Below, piece after piece: positions 1 to 13,200 of a stretch of 64,000 nt of DNA. The notes under the pieces are model-generated. The model was given only the letters and a program-made list of their open reading frames with translations. It was not told the DNA's origin and made no database searches. The stretch is from NCBI GenBank assembly GCA_022453515.1, contig JAJNNY010000032.1:310001-374000 (forward strand). The letters are read 5' to 3'. The DNA is from Astrocystis sublimbata (lineage: Eukaryota > Ascomycota > Sordariomycetes > Xylariales > Xylariaceae). Both the position numbers and the translations under genes were made by a program. The number at the start of each line of letters is the position of its first letter. Within the stretch, counting starts at the first letter, position 1.

Positions 1-1185
1 TCTATCCTAGTTATCTAATCCATCACCAAGCTGTTTTGTAGCTGTAGGGATGTTTCGCGGATGAGGCTCATGATGACTTCTTACCAATCTGGGACGACTT
101 GAAGTCTAAAATTCGGTGTTCCCGAATGAAGTATGTGCGGGGACTATCACCACGACGTCGTACACATGCGGAAGCGATCGCCAAGAAAGCCTGCAAGGGA
201 TGAGATGCAACATGGCCATCAGATAAAAATTCGACGATCTTCAATTTAGGGGTTCAACGAACCAACTTTCATATTTAGTACGTAGTGACTAGGTAAGGAC
301 TCAATCTTCAGAATATGCATACCGAGTACGCGATGTCTTGATCCGACTGTATATCTTGTGATAACAGAAGCTCCAGACCTTAGATTCTCTGAGCACGACC
401 TTAACGCAAACTTACCGAAGGTGACTTTGCAGTAGCGCCCGTCCCATCGGTGGGGCAGTCTGCTGGCGTAAAACTAACACAAACGATCACCCCTTTAGTA
501 AACAATATGACGCCGGCCTCAATCATGGTAATTGAGTTTTCTTGCCCGTAGTTCAAGCAACGTCATGGTCATACGCTCAATCCTTCGTCGAGACAATTAT
601 ATGCCGATGCAAAGCTGGCTCTTCGGACGTTAGTAACTGATCCATCAGATAAATCAACTCAACTATTTTTTTCGGTAGTGTAGCATGGTACCTATTAATA
701 GATAAAACTGGGCCTATCATGTCACTATAGCTGGCGTTAGTGGTATATATCATTGCCCGACTAGGCACTTCCGAGGCGTTTACTATTCACACGTTTCTTC
801 CTTGCAACTTGCGACACTAAAGCCACGCCGGCCATAGTCGTCGGTCAGGCATACCGCGTCTCTACTGCTGGAAGATGGAGTATGTTGTAGCAATGCCAGC
901 TGTTGTCCGAGGCAACTGGGTCGGCAAGGAGGCATTGAACCCCAGCCTCAAGTCTGAACTTCGCGGTCAATCGAGCTTGATGCGAGTTCGGACCTGCCTA
1001 AATTCCATGCCATAAGCAAATTAGGTACAATGATATTCCGTTACGATGGAGCAGATACGGCTGTTTGTTCCAATTCTACCTACTTATATGTAGATATCCC
1101 AAGCCCTCCCAACTTCAATTGACATGCTTCGTTGATCTTATCATTTATCTAGCTTTCTGATACCATCACATAACACATCGTCACT
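1..1185. other. Intergenic region upstream of the TauD-type gene
   Basis: I see no convincing gene here. The only minus-strand reading frame of note (577-768, 63 codons) has no recognisable domain. The last part should hold the promoter and leader of the dioxygenase gene; the start codon at 1186 has an A at -3. Confidence 0.6.
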
Positions 1186-2389
1186 ATGAGTCCATCAGCT
1201 ATTGACCCACCAGCGGCCGAGCCGTCCAGGAGGTTGGCATACATTCCCAAAAAGGTCGTTGAGCGCAAGTTCGGTGACTACGAGATCCCCGATGTTGCTC
1301 GCGCACGTATGGAGAAGGCCGGCATCGACCTAAGCAAAGGTTACCCAGAGGACCCGGAGAACATCGTGTACAGGAAGGACGTGGTAGAGCTCCAGCCTGG
1401 CCCTGTCGAGTTCTCCGACCCCGGCGCGAAGGCCGACAAGGAGAAGAAGGCTCTCTTCGGTGCTGCCAAGGAAGTCAAGCACCTCACATACCACTGCGGA
1501 ACCGAGATCGTCGGTCTCCAGCTGAAGGACCTGACTCCTCAGCAACTGGACGAGCTGTCCCTGCTCGTCTCCGAGAGAGGTGTCGTCTTCTTCCGCGACC
1601 AGGACCTCTCCCCACAACAGCAACGGGATGTGACCGGACACTTCGGTCCCATCTTCCCCCAGTACGCTCACGTCCCTGGCGTTCCTGAGGTATCGGTCAT
1701 CTGGTCGCAATACTTCGCCAAGTCGATCAGGAAGCCCACTTTCCGCACACCTTTCCAGGGATGGCACACGTAAGAAGATCCTCCAACAAGTAATCTAGAT
1801 GAAAGATGACTAACCTAGTTCCAGCGACCTGGTTCACCTGAAGCAGCCCTTCGGTATCACACATCTTCACTACGACACCGTACCACCCTACGGTGGTGAC
1901 ATCCTGTGGACCAGCGGTTACGCCGCGTACTGCAAGCTGTCGCCCGCATTCCGCAAATTCATCGACGGCAAGGAGGCTGTCATGAGGTCCGGCCTGACTT
2001 ACCTCGATGAGAACGACCCTGAGGCCGGCCGCCAGCCCTACGAGGAGACGCACCCTATCGTGCGTGTGCACCCTGCCACGGGCTGGAAGTGCCTGTTCGT
2101 CAACCGCCCCTGGACACTGCGCATCGTCGGACTCGAGAAGGCCGAGAGTGACATGATCCTGAAATACCTGTTCGACATCTACGAGAACACCCCCGACATC
2201 CAGTGCCGATGGCACTGGACTCCCGGTACCTCCGCCATCTGGGACAACCGGTGTACCCTGCACAACGCCTCTTGGGACTACGAGAACCGCGTGACGAGAC
2301 ACGGAACAAGAGTCGCGACTGTCGCCGAGAAGCCATACTTCGACGAGAACGCGCCCACCATGAGAGAGGCGCTGGGTCTGGAGGATTAA
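1186..2389 (+). CDS. TauD/TfdA-family Fe(II)/2-oxoglutarate-dependent dioxygenase
   Basis: Two exons, 1186-1769 and 1825-2389, give 382 aa. The 55-nt intron has a GTAAGA donor, a CTAAC branch site and a CCAG acceptor, and splits a Thr codon. Members of this family (E. coli TauD, yeast Jlp1) hydroxylate sulfonates such as taurine to release sulfite, using 2-oxoglutarate, O2 and Fe(II). The iron ligands can be seen: the HxD pair in the WHTD motif (H194, D196), rebuilt across the splice, and a distal His in the CTLHN motif (about H341) within the conserved WDNR...H...Y block. Arg residues 9-12 positions later would bind 2-oxoglutarate. No signal peptide is visible, so it is probably cytosolic. 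The substrate cannot be read from sequence; sulfonate is the default inference. No sulfur-related neighbour is present. Confidence 0.9.
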
Positions 2390-4004
2390 AGCGTGTAAAG
2401 AAAAGAAAAGAAAAGATGAGATTTGATTTTGTTTTTCGCTAGCCAAACGATAATGACACCTGAGAAGGAATGAGAGATAGACTGAATGTGTTTAGCAAGC
2501 CGAGCTTGGCTAAGATGTTCCTCGACGGTAGCGCTGCTGATGCAGGCACGGTCATATTCGCGTGTATAGAATACCAAGACAAGTTTTGCACATGACAACA
2601 ATCATCGCTGTTTTTCCCCCACTGATATGCCTGAACACTGCGTAACAAAACCACTGGTGCTACTAACTCTTTGTACAATCGATCTTCTTGGATTGTCGAC
2701 TCGATGCAGCCACCCAGAACACTATGCAAGATACGGTTTGAGCCATCGTTCCAATTTTAGCATCGAATAAACTCTTACCCAAGACACGGCAGACAACACG
2801 ATCCGGTTTTCAGACGTACATTACGAGACACTGATTTTGTTGGTATCAACATAATCATACTGCACACACTACACACTCCAAAGACCTCAAGGTTATAGCC
2901 TCGAGCAACGAATCTATTATTATTGCCGGGTTATCTATGTTTTCAATGATCCGGTAGAGGGTGTTGTCGAGTTGTGATCCTTTGAAGCGACGGACTGCTG
3001 CTTCGGTCTCGGAGCTCGGTATGAAATATAGACCGGGAGAAGAAAAACCTCCTGCTGTCGAGCGAATTGAAACAGAAGCTTTATGTTTTATATTTCTATG
3101 TCTTAAGGTCTAGAGGTTTACAGGTTTATGTGGTCCAATCCGACCAGTAGCTTCTCATGTCAAACCTCATTATACACCTGAGTAGAGAGTGTTCGTCGAG
3201 GAGGGCTCGGATCAGTTAATGTTCATCGCGGCAGTAGGTTATTTAGTGGCATGAAAGAATCGGAACTTTGAACGATCCGGAGTTCAGCTGACTGGAACCG
3301 AGGTACAAGAAAGCAGAATCACTCGCGCACCGTCTATATCTTCTGCAGCTCTATAAAACTCCGAGGATAAGAAGCTATGAAGCGATTATCTCAAGACATA
3401 GCGAATTTGAATCCTTACATGAGATGTTGCACTTTTCCGAGTATATTGACGTCGACAAGACTTCTACACCTGGAGGGTACAAGAGGTATGTTTCTTGACC
3501 CCCCACATCTTTCGTAGGTACCTAGTTACTCTGAAAAAATGGCTTGTGTCATGAATCCCACATGCTTTTCTACAGTAATGCAAAAGGAAGCTCTCTAGCT
3601 TCTTGTTCAGGAGCTCACCATACGTTGCAACAAATGCTTGTAGTTTTACGTCAGAAACTAAAGACAGAAAATACCAAGTGCATGATCGAACTTGGGTGTT
3701 TCCATATCAGGTTAATGAGCCAGGCTACCTAGGTACTGGAATCCGGGGTAGATTTTTATGCCCTCTGATTGGTTGTTGGTACACACCTTTAGCTCCGCAC
3801 CCTGGAGGCGTACCTTAGGCGCCTGAGTCCTTAAAGGTCACCTGAAAGAGCGAGGGATTGATTGTTCGAAGGTCTCCAGCTACAACCACAAAGCCCTGCC
3901 TACAGTCTTTTGCCCATAACTTTGCGCTTTAGACATCCGCAAAAGTCAACACCAACTTCGCCATCACAGTCTCCGAATATCGTACGCAAACCACTACCGC
4001 CACC
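2390..4004. other. Intergenic region between TauD-type gene and MED10
   Basis: It begins with the 3' flank of the dioxygenase, including a short AAAAG repeat at about 2396-2417. Short frames at 3544-3818 have no domain. One copy of the dispersed TACCTAGGTA palindrome lies at about 3725-3736. No gene is supported. Confidence 0.55.
2396..2417 (+). repeat. Short (AAAAG)n-like microsatellite
   Basis: Four to five imperfect AAAAG units directly after the TauD-type stop codon, probably in the 3' UTR. Confidence 0.7.
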
Positions 4005-4662
4005 ATGGCGCCAATGCCAAACGCAGACCACAATCTGCTCGAGCGTAAGCCGCACACACACACGCCCAAGCCCAAACCCAAGATGATCCCCAAACCCAAA
4101 TCCAACCCGATTCCCGTGTGTGTAAAGCGAAGCAAGGCTAACCCCCAAACCAGAGCAGCTCAAAGACACGATCCAATCCTTCCACAACGTCATGGTGCAA
4201 GTGACAGCATACGACAGCACGACAACAACCACCAACTCAGCCTCCTCCACACCCGCCGGTTCCCACTCCATCCCCTCGCCCTTACACAACCACAACCGCA
4301 ACTCGCGCGCGTCGCGCGACGTGCTGGCCTCGGAGATGAATGCGCTCTCGCGCTCGCTGCAGGCCGTGTACCGCACCTCCACGACGCGGACGCTGCCGCT
4401 GGTGCCGCCCGAGCTGGTGCAGTACGTCGACGACGGGCGCAACCCGGACGTGTACACGCGCGAGTTTGTCGAGCTCGTGCGCAGGGGAAACCAGCTCATG
4501 CGCGGCAAGCAAGTCGCCTTTGCGCGCTTCCGCGACGTCCTCGCTGGCGAGATCGAGAGCGCTATGCCTGAGCTCCGCGACGACGCCGCTAGGGCTGTTG
4601 TGGCTACGGGTGGGCGCGCTGTTGGTGCGGAGAATACGAGCCATACGGCTGCGACGTCGTGA
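4005..4662 (+). CDS. MED10: Mediator complex subunit 10 (Med10/Nut2)
   Basis: Two exons, 4005-4044 and 4154-4662, give 182 aa. The 109-nt intron has a GTAAGC donor and a CTAAC branch site; splicing restores the family N-terminal helix (LEQQLKDTIQSF then MVQV). The C-terminal half carries the Med10 signature: LVPPELVQYVDDGRNPD, then a helix around RRGNQLMRGK. Med10 is a small essential subunit of the Mediator middle module, which links activators to RNA polymerase II in the nucleus. The insert between the helices is Thr/Ser-rich and longer than in yeast, as is usual in filamentous fungi. The start ATG has a good context (CACCATGG). The gene converges on LEU2 with about 450 bp between stops. 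Confidence 0.93.
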
Positions 4663-5112
4663 GATGCGGGATGGGGCATGCTCATCAGCTCAGTCTTTAG
4701 ACAAGGGGCGCGGATTACGCGGATTGTCATTGTACAGTTGGGTGGTGGAGAGTACCTCATGGCGTTCTGCTCCTCCCTCTCTCTGCTATGTTCTCGGGAA
4801 TCATGAGGAAGTGGCGCATACGGGTTGTTCATTATTCATTGCATATGGCGGCGCTTTTATGGGCATTTACAAGGCTATTTTTCTCCGAGATAGGGGAATC
4901 ACGACAGTGCGTCTACTATGGTTCTTGAGGCTGGCTATCACTTGCGACAAGAACACCAGGCTACTTGTTTACTAGATTCCGTGAATCCTGAATCCTGAAG
5001 AACCAAGACTCACGGGTTTCTAGAAGAAGCCTGCACCGCTGCATAAGACGAAGCTTAGAACATCGACTTTGGTTTTTTTTATTACTTATTTTGAAATGGC
5101 TGCGCACAGAAA
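4663..5112. other. Convergent 3' intergenic region (MED10 / LEU2)
   Basis: A 450-bp gap between two convergent stop codons. It should contain both 3' UTRs and terminators. I see no separate gene. Confidence 0.6.
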
Positions 5113-6511
5113 TTACGCCTTTAATATCTTGACAAGCTCCGCGACGATGGCGTCTCCTGTCTCCTTAGTGCCCGACTCGCCGCCGAGATCCTTGGTCCTT
5201 AAACCGCCGTCCAGCACGTTCCGGACAGCCTGCTCGATGGCGTCGGCCTCCTTCGGCAACCGCAACGAGTACCTGCACATCATAGCCACCGATAGGATCG
5301 TGCCGATGGGGTTGGCAATGCCCTTGCCTGAGATATCGGGTGCCGAGCCTGTTCGACAACCCAGTTAGCCACGACAAATCACTTTCGGATCTCACAATCT
5401 TATACAAGGGGGGGAGTACTGACCGTGAATGGGCTCGTAAATGCCGTTACACTTCGAAACACCGTCTGGGATGCCGCTCAGACTCGCGCTGGGGCTGAGA
5501 CCGATGCTGCCGGGGATGACGCTGGCCTCGTCGCTGATGATGTCGCCGAAGAGGTTGCTCGTGACGACGACGCCGTTGAGGCCGCGGGGGTTCTTGACCA
5601 TGATCATGGCGGCGCTGTCGATGAGCTGGTGGTGCAGCTGCAGCTGGGGGAACTCGTTGGCCATGACCTCGGTGGCGACCTTGCGCCACAGCCGGCTGGT
5701 GGCGAGCACGTTGGCCTTGTCGAGACTCCAGACGGGCGCGGGCGGGTTGCGGGCCAGCGCCAGGTGCGCGGCGAGGCGGATGATGCGCTCGATCTCGGCG
5801 CGCGAGTACGGCTCCGTGTCCATCGCGTAACCGCTCCCGTCGTCCTCCGTGCGCTCGCCGAAGTAGATGCCGCCCGTCAGCTCGCGCACCACGGTGAAGT
5901 CGGTGTCGCGGCACACGTCGGCCTTGAGCGGCGAGTACTCGACCAGCGACTGCGAGGGGAAGAAGCACGGCCGCAGGTTGCCGTACGTGCCCATCTCCTT
6001 GCGCAGCCGCAGGATGCCCTGCTCGGGCCGCACCGCGCCCGTGCCCCATTCCGGCCCGCCGATGGCGCCGAGCAGCACCGCGTCGGCGGCCTTGGCGGCC
6101 TCAAGGGCATCGTCTGTGAGAGGGGTGCCGTGGGCGTCGATGGAGCACTGCGTGTGTGGTGAAAGGACACGTTAGCCTTGGGAGGTTCGTGCGTACATGC
6201 AGGTTTTGTGTGACCTGAATGGTGAGGGGACATGGAGGGAAGGAAAAAGAGCGCAGAGTCGGGGAGGGGAGTGTTGTGTAGTTGTAACTTACACCACCGA
6301 GCAAGTGGTCTTGCAGGTTAAATTTGACGCTGGCGGAGCTGTTGGACTCGATAGCTTGGAAAACCTGTCGCGAATGTTAGCACATCATATCCCCTCATGT
6401 ACCTCAATAGCGTGACTGTGGTAGACTGAGGCTGCGAACCTTGACAGCTTCGGCTACGACCTCGGGGCCGGAGTGGTCGCCTCCGAAGACAACGATGTTA
6501 AACGACGACAT
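5113..6511 (-). CDS. LEU2: 3-isopropylmalate dehydrogenase (leucine biosynthesis)
   Basis: Four exons on the minus strand: 6511-6440, 6364-6293, 6147-5424 and 5348-5113, giving 367 aa, close to the usual 363-370. The introns are 75, 145 and 75 nt; the first has a TGCTAAC branch site. The enzyme oxidatively decarboxylates 3-isopropylmalate to 2-ketoisocaproate with NAD+, the third dedicated step of leucine synthesis. Family blocks are complete: the N-terminal [12 protein letters not shown] nucleotide-fold strand, [36 protein letters not shown], and the metal/substrate block [11 protein letters not shown]. It ends with [14 protein letters not shown], which contributes to the NAD pocket. In this block the first Gly codon is split by the last intron. 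No targeting peptide is visible, so it is probably cytosolic. Confidence 0.96.
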
Positions 6512-7698
6512 GGTTGGGAGGGTTTCTGTGTCTAATGATTTCTCTCCAATTCTGGTGGTATGGTGTGCCAATTATGCGGAAGCAATCTTCGAATTCATGC
6601 AAGTAAGATCCAAATTTAGAGACAGGAGAGGAATGATCGATTGGTATTAATCGCGAATCTGGGGGAAGCAAGTTTAACAACAAAGCAAAGGGAGAAAAGG
6701 AAGGAAATGCAATGGCGCTCCGAAGCTGGAGCTGGGTGAAGCTATAACAATGAAAATGCCCCGCGGACCGAAACTACTGGACAGCAGCGAAAGCTTCGGT
6801 ACATTTCACCCCACCATCCGAGATCGGCCATCGGCGGGCTGGAAAAGATATCCGATCTACATACCTTCTACCTATGTTCGCCTTGTCTGTTTTCGTCTGC
6901 TTTCCTGTTCCGCGACGGCCCGCGATTGATTATCATTTACCTAAACTTAGTGCATGTGGTTGGTTGGTGGGCTAATGATCTGTAACCTGGTACTTGGTAT
7001 TTCTTAATCTGCGCAGCAGCTGCAGCTTACTGCGTTTTGAGGTGGTATCTACATAGCAGACATGTACATGTAGATCTATCTATCTGTTCATTTGCTCCTA
7101 ATCCCGTAGGGAACTTTGGAAACAGATAAGCAGTGGTACTAATCATTGTCTAAATACCTGGGTTACAACTTGACGTCACGTCAGTTTCGTGTTGTCTTAT
7201 GCGACATGTCACAGTCCAATAGCGAGTATATTGGTCGACATGCAGGTGATGTGCATGATCTCCAATGCTGTTCCAAGGTATTTTATTCGTAGATAGTTTC
7301 AACATGATGCTTGGCGAATCTTTTACGCGTGTCTTCATATCTGGGATTTGTAAATGCTGCACCAAAATGTACCTAGTAATCCCACTTCCATGGTTATAAT
7401 ACCTCTCTCAAGCTTTGTGTATCCTGTGTAAGTTGGTAGGTAAGCAGATAACCAACAACAGCCTGCTATATCCGAACATTTCGGTCCCGTCCCGTTCTGT
7501 CCCATCCTTTCTGCTGTGCTTTCTCGCTCCGATGTCTCGTAGGCCTGGTCGTAAGCTCCCTCTGTATTCCAGTGTCCGGCGAACAACAAAGGAAACTTTA
7601 CTATCCAACCACCAGACTCTACGCCGAAGTGAGATGACGTGGCCCGCTTTCCCTTCGTACGCCCTTCCCAAAAGTGTACCAAATGTCGGATGTCTGTC
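6512..7698. other. LEU2 promoter region and intergenic space
   Basis: The LEU2 upstream region lies on the right-hand side of its start at 6511, and the 3' flank of the PHD gene lies towards 7698. Short frames here overlap each other on both strands and have no domain. I found no exact Leu3-type CCGG-N4-CCGG site by eye. Confidence 0.5.
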
Positions 7699-10267
7699 TT
7701 ACCGGAACGAGCGAATCGACTTCTGTGCCGGCGGAGGCGCTGCTCCTCCTCCTCCTCCTCCCACGTTCCTCTGCGCACCCCGACCTCGCACGCTTCCTCC
7801 CCGGGCCGCGTTCGCCGTGTTGGCGCAGAACGCGCAGATGTATACGCGCGGAAGCGTCTGTCGCGTGATCTTGACGCAGCGGCCGTGCAGCCACATCTCG
7901 CAAGATTCGCTGAGGAGAGGGGAAAACCCATGCATGTCAATAGATGAAATGACTTCACTGAGCTGAGCAGGGAAAGATGACATGCGAAAAGGGAAGAGAA
8001 AGAGAAAAAAAAGGGAGAGAGACAACCTACCATTGCACCATGTAGCCATCTCCGTTGATCTGGCTGAGCGTGGTGTTGCAGACGCACCGGATCTGATTCC
8101 CGCAATCCGTCGCCGCCGCCGTGGGGTTTGCCGCGCTGCTGCTGCTGGCGCAGAACGACGCGGGACGGGAGACGAGGTGGTGGGCGTTGGTGTTCGCCCC
8201 CGGCAGCCGCTTCTGCCGGTTCTCACGCACCTTGCGCAGCTCGCTCATCGCGTCGCCTCCGCTATTGTTGTTTTTGGTATTAATATTGCCATTACTAATC
8301 GCCATGTTCATCACCGTCTCGGCGTCGCTTTCCGCATTGCCTGGCGAAGAGCCTGAGTCGTTGTTGTAGATCCCCAGACTGCCGATGCCCTGGTCGCTGA
8401 AACTCCGCTGTGACGTCTGCGTGTGCGAAGGCTGGATATACGATGGCTCTTTCGATGTCGGGATGGTGAATGAGGCATTCCTACTGGGGATGATGATCGG
8501 CTCGTCGTCTGTCGAGGACGACTCGTCCCCCGACGACTCCCAGCTTCTGCTCCTGTCGTCGCGCCGACGCCGTCTGCTTCCCGAGGAGGACGTCCGCTGC
8601 TTGTTATTGTCCACAACAACCGTCGTCTCGGCGCGGGCCCGCCCTCGCGAGTCGATCGTGAACCGCACCGACGTGCGGGTCCGAGGCCCGCTGTCTTCTG
8701 GGATGGAGCTCAGGCTCGGCAGCCGCTGGTGGAGTTTGAGGGGCGATGTCCGCCCGCTTGTCCGTGAGCCCTGGGAGGAGGAGCGGGAGCCATTGCGCAC
8801 GGCGGGCGCTAGGCTCGGTAAAGCCCCGGCTCGGTTCGCGGACCGCCCGCCTCGCGTCTCGCTCGCGCTTCGGAGAAGTCCTGGACGGCTTGTCGGGGAA
8901 ATGATGGGCGGGCTGATGGGAGATAGGTCGTTCTGCCGGGCCGTGCCCACCTCTCGCGTGCTGGTGGCCCGCCGTATCTGCCCGCGTTTCGGTTGTTTCG
9001 GAGGCGCGATGGGATGTTGGGGGGACGGTAGCGGGTTCATGAGGATGGGCTGGGCCATGGGGTCGAAGGTGGCCAGTCCCATGTGCGATGACGGGGGCCG
9101 CGTGAAGAGGAGCTCGGCGTCCATGCCGCTGGGGTTGAAGGGCACGAAGTGTTCCTCGGTAGGCATGTGGAAGGACTGTGCAAACACAGGCGCTTCCGTC
9201 ATGCTGGTGTCGACACTTGGCATTGGTGGAGGTTTTGGTGCGAGCAAGCGTTCTTTTTTCTGGCCCTGGGCCGGGCCTCCCTGGTTGTTCATTGGCACCA
9301 CCCCGGTCTCCTGAAACATCTCGTTGGCTTTCTCCCAGTCCAGAGAGTCCATGGGTCTGTGGTTAGAACCACGGAAGGAATCGGCAACGGACATGGAGAA
9401 ATCGATATCCATACCGCTCATTCCGGGATCCCAGAAATGCTGCGGCTCCTCGAACACGGGGCCGGTGGCAGAGGCGGACAGCGGCATCCCAAACATGTCT
9501 ATCGGGGCGTTGACGAGGTCCCCCAGCATATGGTGCTGCTGGGGCGCAGCCGCCATGAACTCGGCCTCGAAGTCATCATGCTGCATGCTGCTGGTGGTCT
9601 GTGGCTTCGGAGCGAGCCGCCGTCCACCCTTGTGAGATGAAGGCGGGGGCGTGCTTGTCTGGTGCTGTGTGCTCGTGTCCGTCAACGTCCCTCGGCGGGC
9701 TATCTTGCCTGATCTGGGCTGCGAGTCGATGGGGTATTCCGCTTCTGCCGGGCTAGGGATGGGACGGCCCGTGGTGGTGGTGGTGGGGGACGAGGACAGC
9801 CGACGAGACGGGTCGACAGGTGGTAGGGGCAGAGACGAAGTCGGCGAGTGGTAGTTGGCATGGGACGCTATCTCGGCTGCGAAGGTCCCGGCTGAAAGCA
9901 GTCTCTTGTGGCCCGTGGGCGGCTGCTGTGGCGTGGAGAGAGTGAATTCGGGAAACGGACCCGAACCGCCCCGCAGGTTGCCCGGTGTCTTGTTGAAGAC
10001 GGAATATTCCTCGGCGAACTGTGGTGTCCAGCCAGACCGGTCGTCGAGGTGATCCTGGCTAGCCTTGGGTGTCTCTAGAAGAGACTGCGGGAAGTGGGCA
10101 GACGTGGGCGTCTCGATCGGGGTAGGGGGGAAGGTATTAGGGTCACCGAGGCTGGGACGATCAATGTTCAGTGTCAGTCAAGGAGCAGAGTCGAATCAGG
10201 CCACAATAAACCACCAGTCAAGCTAGGATGAGGTGCGGTACCTAGTAGGCAGTCTATCCGGACTCAT
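7699..10267 (-). CDS. PHD-finger protein, probable chromatin reader (785 aa)
   Basis: Three exons: 10267-10242, 10151-8031 and 7909-7699, giving 785 aa. The introns are 90 and 121 nt. The large frame is open up to a TGA at 10178-10180; the first ATG comes from a 26-nt exon beginning MSPDRLPT. A C-terminal C4HC3 PHD finger is rebuilt by splicing: C698, C700, C716, C719, H724, C727, C741, C744. Intron 2 splits the C716 codon. The finger (DGYMVQCESCEMWLH) resembles Set3/MLL5-type fingers, whose aromatic residues bind methylated H3K4; binding here is inference. The rest is low-complexity, rich in Ser, Pro and Arg (an RRRRRDDRSRS tract), and likely disordered and nuclear. There is no SET or other catalytic domain. 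The exact orthologue is unknown; Cti6-like proteins are one option. Confidence 0.82.
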
Positions 10268-13200
10268 AGCCGGTTTGTTTGTGTGCCGGTGTAGACTGAC
10301 TCGGGCATAGCAAACCGGCCGAAGCACCTGTCCGTGGGCCGGGATCAGAACCAACAGCTGTCCCGTGGAGCCTGTTCGTGTCGAGCGAGGGAGGGTTGCT
10401 GGGACAATCGGATCGACTTGGCGGTATGCGGAGTGACGGCTTTTAGTCTAGTGTTTCCGTGTTCAGAATCGAGTGGTGGACTAAGGAGGCGGTCTATCAT
10501 TGCACGTTAAGGTCATTACAAGCGTCGAGGTTGAAGTCAACAAGTCCGCATAACCGAGACTCAATTGCAGATGCAACTATGCCGCACAAGCAGCTGACAG
10601 TTAGCAACCTAAGGCGGACGGGCTAAAAAAAAATAGTTTCTAGAACGAAAAGGGACACACCAGTTTAATTAGAAAGCATCATAGATTAGGGATTATCGGC
10701 TGCGAAGTCGTTGTCAACCTCGCTTAACTCAAGGGAGGAAGGAAAACAAAAATATTAGAAAAAGCCCAGGGCCAACGGCGAGCTGAAAGACTAACGGAAG
10801 TCGAGCGGTCGCATCCTAAGCTTACCTGGATGTGAGTCTAGGGGCGCCGCCGAGAGGAGACAGGGCTATTTTCTGTTACAGTGGGCTGCCGGTAATTCTT
10901 GACTGATCAGAGACGGTCTGTGCAACGACGGCACTTTTCGCCTGCTTTGGTTCCCATGAAACACCGAGCCGCTCTGTCAACCTCTCGGGCCAATAGCTAC
11001 AGATATGCAGCGCAAGATGACACCAGCGACTAATACTGAGGTGCTATGTATTAGTTGTGGTAGGTAGTATAACCCGGCAAGTCAAATGATCATTTCTAAA
11101 CAAACGAGTTATTCAGTACGATGATGATTGGAGACAGAGGCTCTTGCCAGTCCGTATCTTATTACACTCACTACATATAACAGTATGAAAGGTCGCCATT
11201 CAGACCTGCTGGAAACGGAAAGCTCCCATCTGCAGCGTGTCATGAATCCATGATGTCTAGGCCTTGACAATCCTTGTCTGGTAAGCTCCTCTGGAGAAAC
11301 CCAAACGCAGGGAAAGACACGCAGTTGGGACCGGGCATTCGAATGCACTAACCTTAAGACAGATCCTATGTGCGGGTCGGGGATATTCTCCGCAGCAACG
11401 CCGCCAATGCAGTGTACTCTAGCACCAAACAAGATGACTGGGAGAGATCTATCTCTTTACGCTACTGTACAACAACAGCCTTATTAGCGTGCGATGCTAG
11501 TGTACCTAACAATGATGGCACATGGCAAATAGAAGGTATCTGAGCAAGAGGTCAAGAGATGTTTTTAAACAACAATCCGCATAAGAGGTGAATCTCCTGC
11601 TGTCATTTCCCTTTTCGGGATTTTGCTTGCTCACTCAGATCCACAGCGGCAACCCTTAACCCTGCATATGGCTGGCTTGCTGTTGCGTTGTTGAGTTGCT
11701 GACAGCAGAATGAAAAGACCGAGTCATCCCCGCCCGGGTCTTTTTTGAGTGGCGGTATCAATGATGTGCGAATATCGAGAGGTTGGTTGTATGTTTTATG
11801 CCAGATGTGCATTGTGGAGATAGGCAGCAGAGCACAAAGTGGGTGAACAGTAATGAATATGGCAATCCGCGAACATCAGACTACGAAATCGTGAGTCAAC
11901 AATCCCGGACACTATACCCACATAGTAGCGTTTATGCTAACCAGTCGAAGAAGCCATACCAGATTACAACTAGACCGCCTGGTGGGGACTGACAGAATAC
12001 CTCACAAGGCAAACACAAACACTCTCGACACTTTTCACGCCTTGCTTCTACTGCAGTTCAAAAGGGTTTAATTCAGTGAAGAGATTCAGGCAAGGTCAAA
12101 TGTGTGGTAGCTGGGATGGACACGACATCTGTGTCTTGTACCCCAAACTGTGGCGTCAACTATATGACACAGTGTCGTGAGCCTCGATGTGATGATGTGA
12201 TTTCTCGATAACACATTCTTGATAGTGGCTGGGGGGCGGGCCTTCACGGTTTCGCAAGGAACAGAACACCTTGCAATTCGCAATCCCACTTTGCTAATAG
12301 GACCGGGTAAGTAGCTGAGTTTTGCTTTGATCCGTCGAACCCAACCGTAGCAGTGGGGTACTTCTGCCTCGTTGGCTGACGGCTGCTTGACCATCTTTGC
12401 GCCTGTCATCCCTTGTGATAAGTTGCTAGAGTGGCCCCTCATTGGATATGGTTCGAAATGAGCTATCGTGGGGGCTGTGCTTAACTCGACCTGAATAAAT
12501 ACACTACTTCCTTTTCAAGTCGTGCTTAGATAGCCTGATTTGCCTGACTCCCTCTCGTGCGCTAAGGCCGCCGGGCCCAAATGGCAGATTCACATGAATA
12601 TCGGCTTGTGTTTGGACACGCTAGTAAGGACTATGGTAGTAGATGGAAATGAATAAGTGCGTGAATACGTTTATCCCTCGTCCCTGACTTTGAAGTCCCA
12701 GTTAGAAAACATGTCGTGAGTGTTCTTTTTTGGCTATAGGGTGTGACTTACATGACGCTATTCTCGGACTACGATATTAAGTCCTCCAACTTCGAAACTT
12801 GTTCTGGTGATAAACACACTTCCTCAAAGAGTTAAAGATAGTCGGATTGGCCACTGCTGAAAACGCATAGTGACGCCATTCCCGTCAGGGCTGGAGTCGC
12901 CTATTTGATTGGCTAGTGCTTCCTCGATAGGCTATTTGGTAGTATCGCGCTACTCCCAATTCAGATCAATTAAACCCCCGCATTGCCTGACAGCTGACAG
13001 GGTATATTCTCAAGGGTACTCTTTGGCAAATGCCTTTCCGTTGCAACTTATTACGAGGTACATTTCTCTAATCTAAAGGCTCATGGTCCGGGTCCTACAT
13101 AATCATTTTATGAAAATAATGGGCTACCACACGATCCGTCTTACCGAGAATATCTCAAGTGCGTTTGAGGCGATTTTCTATTTGAACCCTTCCGCAGTAA

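Noticed and set aside
1727..2446. 239-codon minus-strand frame
   Set aside because: It is antisense to the TauD-type second exon, whose Fe ligands and family blocks read on the plus strand.
3900..4832. 310-codon minus-strand frame
   Set aside because: It lies antisense to MED10; composition is Ser/Thr/Arg-rich with no domain.
5425..6162. 245-codon plus-strand frame
   Set aside because: It mirrors the GC-rich third exon of LEU2 on the other strand.
8385..9314. 309-codon plus-strand frame
   Set aside because: Antisense shadow of the PHD gene's large exon.
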